Of a stretch of DNA of 7,923 bases, positions 4,732 to 7,923 are shown piece after piece; the first letter of the stretch is position 1; every line of letters begins with the position of its first letter. The translations under genes and the position numbers were made by a program. This DNA comes from Deltaproteobacteria bacterium (GTDB taxonomy: Bacteria > UBA10199 > SBBF01): NCBI GenBank assembly GCA_016207765.1, contig JACQOY010000086.1, positions 1-7,923 on the forward strand. The letters are read 5' to 3'. The notes beneath the pieces were generated by a model. The model did not search any database. It saw only the letters and a program-made list of their open reading frames with translations, and was not told the origin of the DNA.

Positions 4732-6843
4732 ATGAAAACATCGTCGCAATCATCCATCATCGTATCATTCAGCCTTTTTGTGGCCGTCTTGACCGCCATC
4801 GGCATTTCGGGCGGCATGAGCGGTTGTAGCGGCGGGGGAGGGGGGAGCGACAAAACCACCCTCTATATCGACTCCGACAGCGATGGATATGGCTCCGATG
4901 CCTCGGACGCCGCAACAATCAAGGCGAGCCTCAAAGATGCGGTGGCCGATTCGTCCGGAACTGTTTCTCTCACTCAAGACGGTGTTGCCTATGTGAACAA
5001 CGCCACCGACTGCAACGATTCCGACGAAAACATCAACCCGGCCATGGCCGATACGGCAGGCGACGGCACCGATCAGAACTGCGACGGCGCGGATGATGAG
5101 GCGGCCGGGGAATCGGTGAGCGAGCCGGGAACAGGCGCTACCGATGACGATGGGGATGGATATACAGAGGAACAAAACGACTGCGACGACACCAATGCCG
5201 CTATTAGTCCGGCGGCAACGGAGACCGATGGTGATGGTGTGGACAGCAATTGCGATGGGGAAGACAATGTTTTGGTCCTGATCGATGTCGATGGCGATGG
5301 TGTTGTTGCCGAAGATGACTGCGACGACAACAACGCCGCCATCGGGGGAAAAACCATCTATTATGCCGATACGGATAGCGACACATTCGGCAATTTGGAG
5401 TCGACGCTGTCATCGTGTGATTCTTCCGCGCCGACCGGATATTCCGCAAATTCCACCGATTGCAATGATTCCAATGCGACCATCTATCCCGGCGCCACAG
5501 AGACAGCCGATGACGGCATCGATCAGGATTGCAACGACACCGACAAGCATTCATGGTCTTTAGGTAGGATAGGGCCCGTGGTTACTCCGGGGATTCTCAG
5601 CAAAGGAGATGCAATAGAGTGGGATGGCAGTGCTATCTGGAATGGCATCGATTTCGAGATCAAGGATCCAAGCAGTAGCACCACCAACGATTGCGAGGAC
5701 TGGGCCTCTTACATCAACAAGTTTTCTTCTTATCTGTCCAATGTTACCTATGAGGCCTCAAGCGATAATACCGCAATGAAGGTGACCTTCGATGCCAAAA
5801 GCGCCTACAACGGGTATTACAACGCCGATTCGGACAGCTACCGCAGTTCAGCAGACAAAGACTACGAATACAGCAATTATTATACAGCCGTGGCCGGCAA
5901 CAAGAAATATTTCAATGTGTTCAGCGGCTCGGTGACCTTCACCTGCGACACGACCCTGGATACCAAGAATGGCGGTGGCAAGGACGGATATTGTGTCTAT
6001 AACGAATCGACTCAGGGTGCCAGCGCTGTCACCGTCGATCTGGAAAGCAAAACCGGTTTGTCCTCCAGCGAACTCGCCGGTATGAAGGCCTTTATTTTGC
6101 TCAAGGGATTTTCCATTGCATACGAAGACGGCAAATATCATCAATACAACGATGGTTATGCCGGTGTATCACTGGCCTCTGAAACACCGGATGCTACGAA
6201 TGACGTCAAGATCAGCATCATTACCAATTTTGACGATGGCTCTTACGGTAGCGGTCACGACGATTATGAGGCGATGGTCAGCTATACCATCGTGGTATAC
6301 AATCCGGACTACGTCGCGATCTCAAAAACTACTGATGACAGCGCCACATATGAGTTATTTGATTCAATGCATAGCTATGACGCCAAAATCCCTGTCTCCA
6401 TGACCGTCAGCTCTGCGGCAGATGACATGGCATACGCAGACTTTGTCGCCCAAGACAGCCCGATTTTCGTCGGTTTTACCAAGTGGGGCTATGACAACGA
6501 CAATTCGGAAGATTATATGCTCAAGCGCATATACGGGCATGCCGTTATGTACGAGTGGGATAAAACCTCTTCGACGGCGGGCACGGCAACCATTGATTTG
6601 GGCGCCGCGCAATATCGCCATGCATGCAAAAAACGCGGGACTGTAGATGGCACAGGCTACACGGCTGATCGGCCCGAGATGACCATCGCTCCCAACCAGA
6701 TGGAGTTGCTGGTTGTAGCCTGCAAAGACAACACGGTCTGCAGGGCGCGTACTGTCTTTAAAGCCACTGAGGAGACAAGTAGCAGTAGCACGCAGACACT
6801 CAGTGATGATCAAACGATTAGTGGCCTTGCTCCTACCGAATAA
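4732..6843 (+). CDS. Lipoprotein with MopE-like metal-binding repeats and novel C-terminal region (703 aa)
   Basis: The N terminus (residues 1-32) is a lipoprotein signal ending in GGMSGC, with Cys32 the likely lipidated residue, then a Gly-rich spacer. Residues 46-268 hold MopE-type repeats (D-x-D-x-DG-YG ... DC-x-D ... P ... DG-x-D-x-NCDG). These comprise a long first copy (46-119), a compact one (137-176), a truncated one (184-204) and a last copy (212-268) ending DQDCND. Such repeats occur in surface proteins and are annotated as putative metal-binding: calcium-like Asp loops with paired Cys, named after the copper-associated MopE. Residues 277-703 are Asp/Tyr/Ser-rich with six Cys (321, 405, 421, 632, 664, 670) and match no family I recognise. 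GGGAG (4721-4725) precedes ATG 4732. A strong terminator follows at 6876. It is probably surface-exposed or periplasmic. Confidence 0.9.
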   Translation: MKTSSQSSIIVSFSLFVAVLTAIGISGGMSGCSGGGGGSDKTTLYIDSDSDGYGSDASDAATIKASLKDAVADSSGTVSLTQDGVAYVNNATDCNDSDENINPAMADTAGDGTDQNCDGADDEAAGESVSEPGTGATDDDGDGYTEEQNDCDDTNAAISPAATETDGDGVDSNCDGEDNVLVLIDVDGDGVVAEDDCDDNNAAIGGKTIYYADTDSDTFGNLESTLSSCDSSAPTGYSANSTDCNDSNATIYPGATETADDGIDQDCNDTDKHSWSLGRIGPVVTPGILSKGDAIEWDGSAIWNGIDFEIKDPSSSTTNDCEDWASYINKFSSYLSNVTYEASSDNTAMKVTFDAKSAYNGYYNADSDSYRSSADKDYEYSNYYTAVAGNKKYFNVFSGSVTFTCDTTLDTKNGGGKDGYCVYNESTQGASAVTVDLESKTGLSSSELAGMKAFILLKGFSIAYEDGKYHQYNDGYAGVSLASETPDATNDVKISIITNFDDGSYGSGHDDYEAMVSYTIVVYNPDYVAISKTTDDSATYELFDSMHSYDAKIPVSMTVSSAADDMAYADFVAQDSPIFVGFTKWGYDNDNSEDYMLKRIYGHAVMYEWDKTSSTAGTATIDLGAAQYRHACKKRGTVDGTGYTADRPEMTIAPNQMELLVVACKDNTVCRARTVFKATEETSSSSTQTLSDDQTISGLAPTE

Positions 6844-6875
6844 TGCCGGAATTGGTTGGAGAAAATCGATGAAGT

Positions 6876-6909
6876 GCAAAAACCCCGGGATTCTCTCCGG
6901 GGTTTTTGC
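6876..6909 (+). terminator. Strong intrinsic terminator
   Basis: A perfect 13-bp stem, GCAAAAACCCCGG (6876-6888) with CCGGGGTTTTTGC (6897-6909), closes an 8-base loop. The T-run lies in the descending arm, and the matching A-run makes it usable in both directions. It begins 33 bases after the MopE lipoprotein stop and ends that operon. Confidence 0.93.
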
Positions 6910-7107
6910 TTGATTATGAAGGTATGAGTCAAAAAATGTCTTTTTGTTGCAGTAGGGGTTTTGACCCTCACGTATGTCGGAATGTGAAAACAGGCTGGTT
7001 AAAATCCTATCCCATCCCCGAAATTGTCGCCGAGCGTCCCTGGTAGCCCCAAAATTCCTTGGCTATTTTTTCCGGGGCGTGGCAGAGAGGGGCGAAAGGA
7101 GCAAATC

Positions 7108-7284
7108 ATGGCCATTGTCGAAGAATCGGAATACAAGGGGAATCCCCTTTTGGTGCTCAAAAATACGGCGGAGGATCGTTACCCCTTTTCGTTTGGCATC
7201 AAAAAGGCCAAACTGATCATCGAGCATTTCGAAGACATCAAAAAATTCGTCGCCAAGAACGACAAGGAAAAAAGCGAAGAATAA
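7108..7284 (+). CDS. Small hypothetical protein (58 aa)
   Basis: The start at 7108 is supported by AAAGGAGC seven bases before the ATG; the frame continues upstream but without a better start. The protein has a compact, beta-like first half (residues 9-30, containing YKGNPLLVLKN and YPFSFG) and an amphipathic Lys-rich helix (31-50, IKKAKLIIEHFEDIKKFV), then a charged tail. It has no signal peptide or Cys and looks cytoplasmic. I have an impression that similar short proteins occur in delta-proteobacteria, but I cannot name a family or function. It is isolated: the MopE operon terminator lies about 200 bases upstream, and its TAA stop is 3 bases from the stop of the opposing gene. No clear promoter was seen upstream. 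Confidence 0.8.
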   Translation: MAIVEESEYKGNPLLVLKNTAEDRYPFSFGIKKAKLIIEHFEDIKKFVAKNDKEKSEE

Positions 7285-7287
7285 AAA

Positions 7288-7647
7288 TCAGTCTTCTTTG
7301 GCTTTTGCCATGGCGTCCTTGCACGCTGTGCTCAAGTCCGCCTCATGTTCCTTGAGGCATTTTCCCGGTTTGCCGCCTTTCCCTTTTTCATCGGCGCAGT
7401 ATTTTTCCCTGTCGCTTTTGCAGGCGGTGTGAACGGCGTCACGGTTCTCAACGTTTTCTTTGCATTCGCTGGAAAGTTCATTAAGGTGCTCGTGCAGGCA
7501 TTTGATGATGCGGCCTCCCCCTTTTTCGACACCGGAACAAAACTTTTCCAGATCGGATTTGCAGTCGCCTTTGCCGCTTGCCGTGGAATAGCCCGCGGCG
7601 CCGATAATCACTCCACACGCAACAAACATGATAGTACGCTTTAGCAT
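7288..7647 (-). CDS. Exported small protein with two tandem four-Cys repeats (119 aa)
   Basis: A signal peptide (residues 1 to about 25, MLKRTIMFVACGV..., with cleavage near TASG) is followed by two homologous units. Cysteines fall at 29, 37, 50, 62 and at 76, 84, 97, 109, giving the identical spacing C-x7-C-x12-C-x11-C with a 47-residue period. Both units share CKSD-x-EK-x-C and KCL-x-EH. The pattern resembles the cysteine-rich repeat known from GLG1 (Golgi apparatus protein 1), which also occurs in small bacterial secreted proteins of unknown role. Disulphide-bonded helical hairpins in the periplasm are likely. ATG 7645-7647 is preferred because AGGAGG lies 11 bases upstream and the signal peptide starts there; an in-frame ATG at 7681-7683 lacks a ribosome-binding site. 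No partner gene is visible. Confidence 0.88.
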   Translation of the reverse strand: MLKRTIMFVACGVIIGAAGYSTASGKGDCKSDLEKFCSGVEKGGGRIIKCLHEHLNELSSECKENVENRDAVHTACKSDREKYCADEKGKGGKPGKCLKEHEADLSTACKDAMAKAKED

Positions 7648-7688
7648 AATATTTTTTTCCTCCTGACAAGAAATAGGCATCAAACCAC

Positions 7689-7710
7689 GACGACCCGCAC
7701 ATGGGTCATC
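7689..7710 (-). promoter_or_regulatory. Hairpin in the leader of the Cys-repeat gene
   Basis: On the minus strand GATGACCC and GGGTCGTC flank a 6-base loop, an 8-bp stem with one G-U pair, about 40 bases upstream of the ATG. A second small palindrome (CCGG-N7-CCGG, about 7712-7726) lies further upstream. It could be an operator or leader structure; no regulator is suggested. Confidence 0.35.
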
Positions 7711-7819
7711 GCCGGTTCATTGCCGGTATTATTTAGACGTGTAGTGACCCCCAAAAGGTTCATTTTCACGATCTGATTGCAAAATAGTGGGTTAGGGGCT
7801 AAAAAGGCCGTTCTGGATC

Positions 7820-7841
7820 GTACGAAATAGGCGTTTCGTAC
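7820..7841. promoter_or_regulatory. Perfect inverted repeat just upstream of tRNA-Ser(GGA)
   Basis: GTACGAAA (7820-7827) and TTTCGTAC (7834-7841) form a perfect 8-bp palindrome with a 6-base loop, ending two bases before the mature tRNA 5' end. In the precursor it would be a hairpin at the RNase P cleavage side; in DNA it could be a protein-binding site. No convincing -35/-10 pair was identified nearby. Confidence 0.5.
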
Positions 7842-7843
7842 AG

Positions 7844-7923
7844 GGAAGGGTGGCCGAGCGGCTTAAGGCGCACGCTTGGAAAGCGTGTGTACCTTCACCG
7901 GTACCGTGGGTTCAAATCCCACC
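7844..7923 (+). tRNA. tRNA-Ser (anticodon GGA), truncated by the window end
   Basis: The 5' acceptor strand GGAAGGG (7844-7850), D arm TGGCCGAGCGGCTTAAGGC, anticodon stem CACGC/GCGTG around TTGGAAA (anticodon GGA, 7878-7880, reading UCC and UCU), long variable arm and T arm GTGGG-TTCAAAT-CCCAC are all present. The sequence stops one base after the T stem, so the 3' acceptor strand lies outside the window. The acceptor strand, start of the D arm and T arm match those of tRNA-Ser(CGA) at 2370. Confidence 0.96.

Noticed and set aside
4765..5554. Leftward open frames opposite the MopE repeats
   Set aside because: They are antisense products of the repetitive GAT/GAC-rich repeat codons, giving His/Arg- or Ser/Pro-rich translations without starts or motifs.
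2370..7923. The two serine tRNAs as the borders of an integrated island
   Set aside because: Their shared sequences are those expected of serine isoacceptors (acceptor stem, D arm, T arm). The anticodons and variable arms differ, the copies are not a truncated att duplicate, and no integrase or mobile gene lies between them.

Overview
This 7.9 kb window looks like chromosomal DNA of a Gram-negative bacterium with moderate GC content. A delta-proteobacterial or related lineage (Myxococcota/Desulfobacterota-like, or an uncultivated relative) is the best guess. It rests on a PilZ c-di-GMP receptor, a sigma-54 type promoter, MopE-type metal-binding repeats on a lipoprotein, a Cys-containing C-terminal anchor and abundant hairpin repeats. 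This assignment is inference from gene content, not a database match.

Layout. Positions 1-93 hold the 3' end of an unrecognised gene. A long GC-rich hairpin repeat (99-191) follows, then two rightward genes: a small membrane-anchored protein (199-633) and a PilZ-domain protein (669-1025). A 134-bp MITE-like element (1026-1159), bounded by TTAA on both sides, separates them from a leftward pair: a DUF167/YggU-family protein (2082-2306) followed by a stomatin/SPFH membrane protein (1170-2030). A tRNA-Ser(CGA) gene (2370-2456) faces an AAA/DUF4143 ATPase gene (2463-3635, leftward). That ATPase gene has a clear sigma-70-type promoter lying almost on its start codon. A second copy of the MITE-like element, in opposite orientation, lies at 3683-3811.

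The most distinctive block is 3942-6909. A near-consensus sigma-54 promoter (3942-3957) precedes two rightward genes: a secreted PKD-domain protein with a C-terminal Gly/Cys-TM-Arg anchor (4095-4691) and a 703-residue lipoprotein with three or four MopE-like Asp/Cys repeats and a large unrecognised C-terminal region (4732-6843). A strong intrinsic terminator (6876-6909) closes the block. It reads as a regulated two-gene operon for cell-surface, probably metal-binding, proteins.

The right end holds a 58-residue hypothetical protein (7108-7284). It converges, with a 3-bp gap, on a leftward gene for a small exported protein made of two identically spaced four-Cys repeats (7288-7647). The window ends inside a second serine tRNA, tRNA-Ser(GGA), from 7844, which is preceded by a perfect 8-bp inverted repeat. 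No integrase, transposase, CRISPR array or rRNA was seen.
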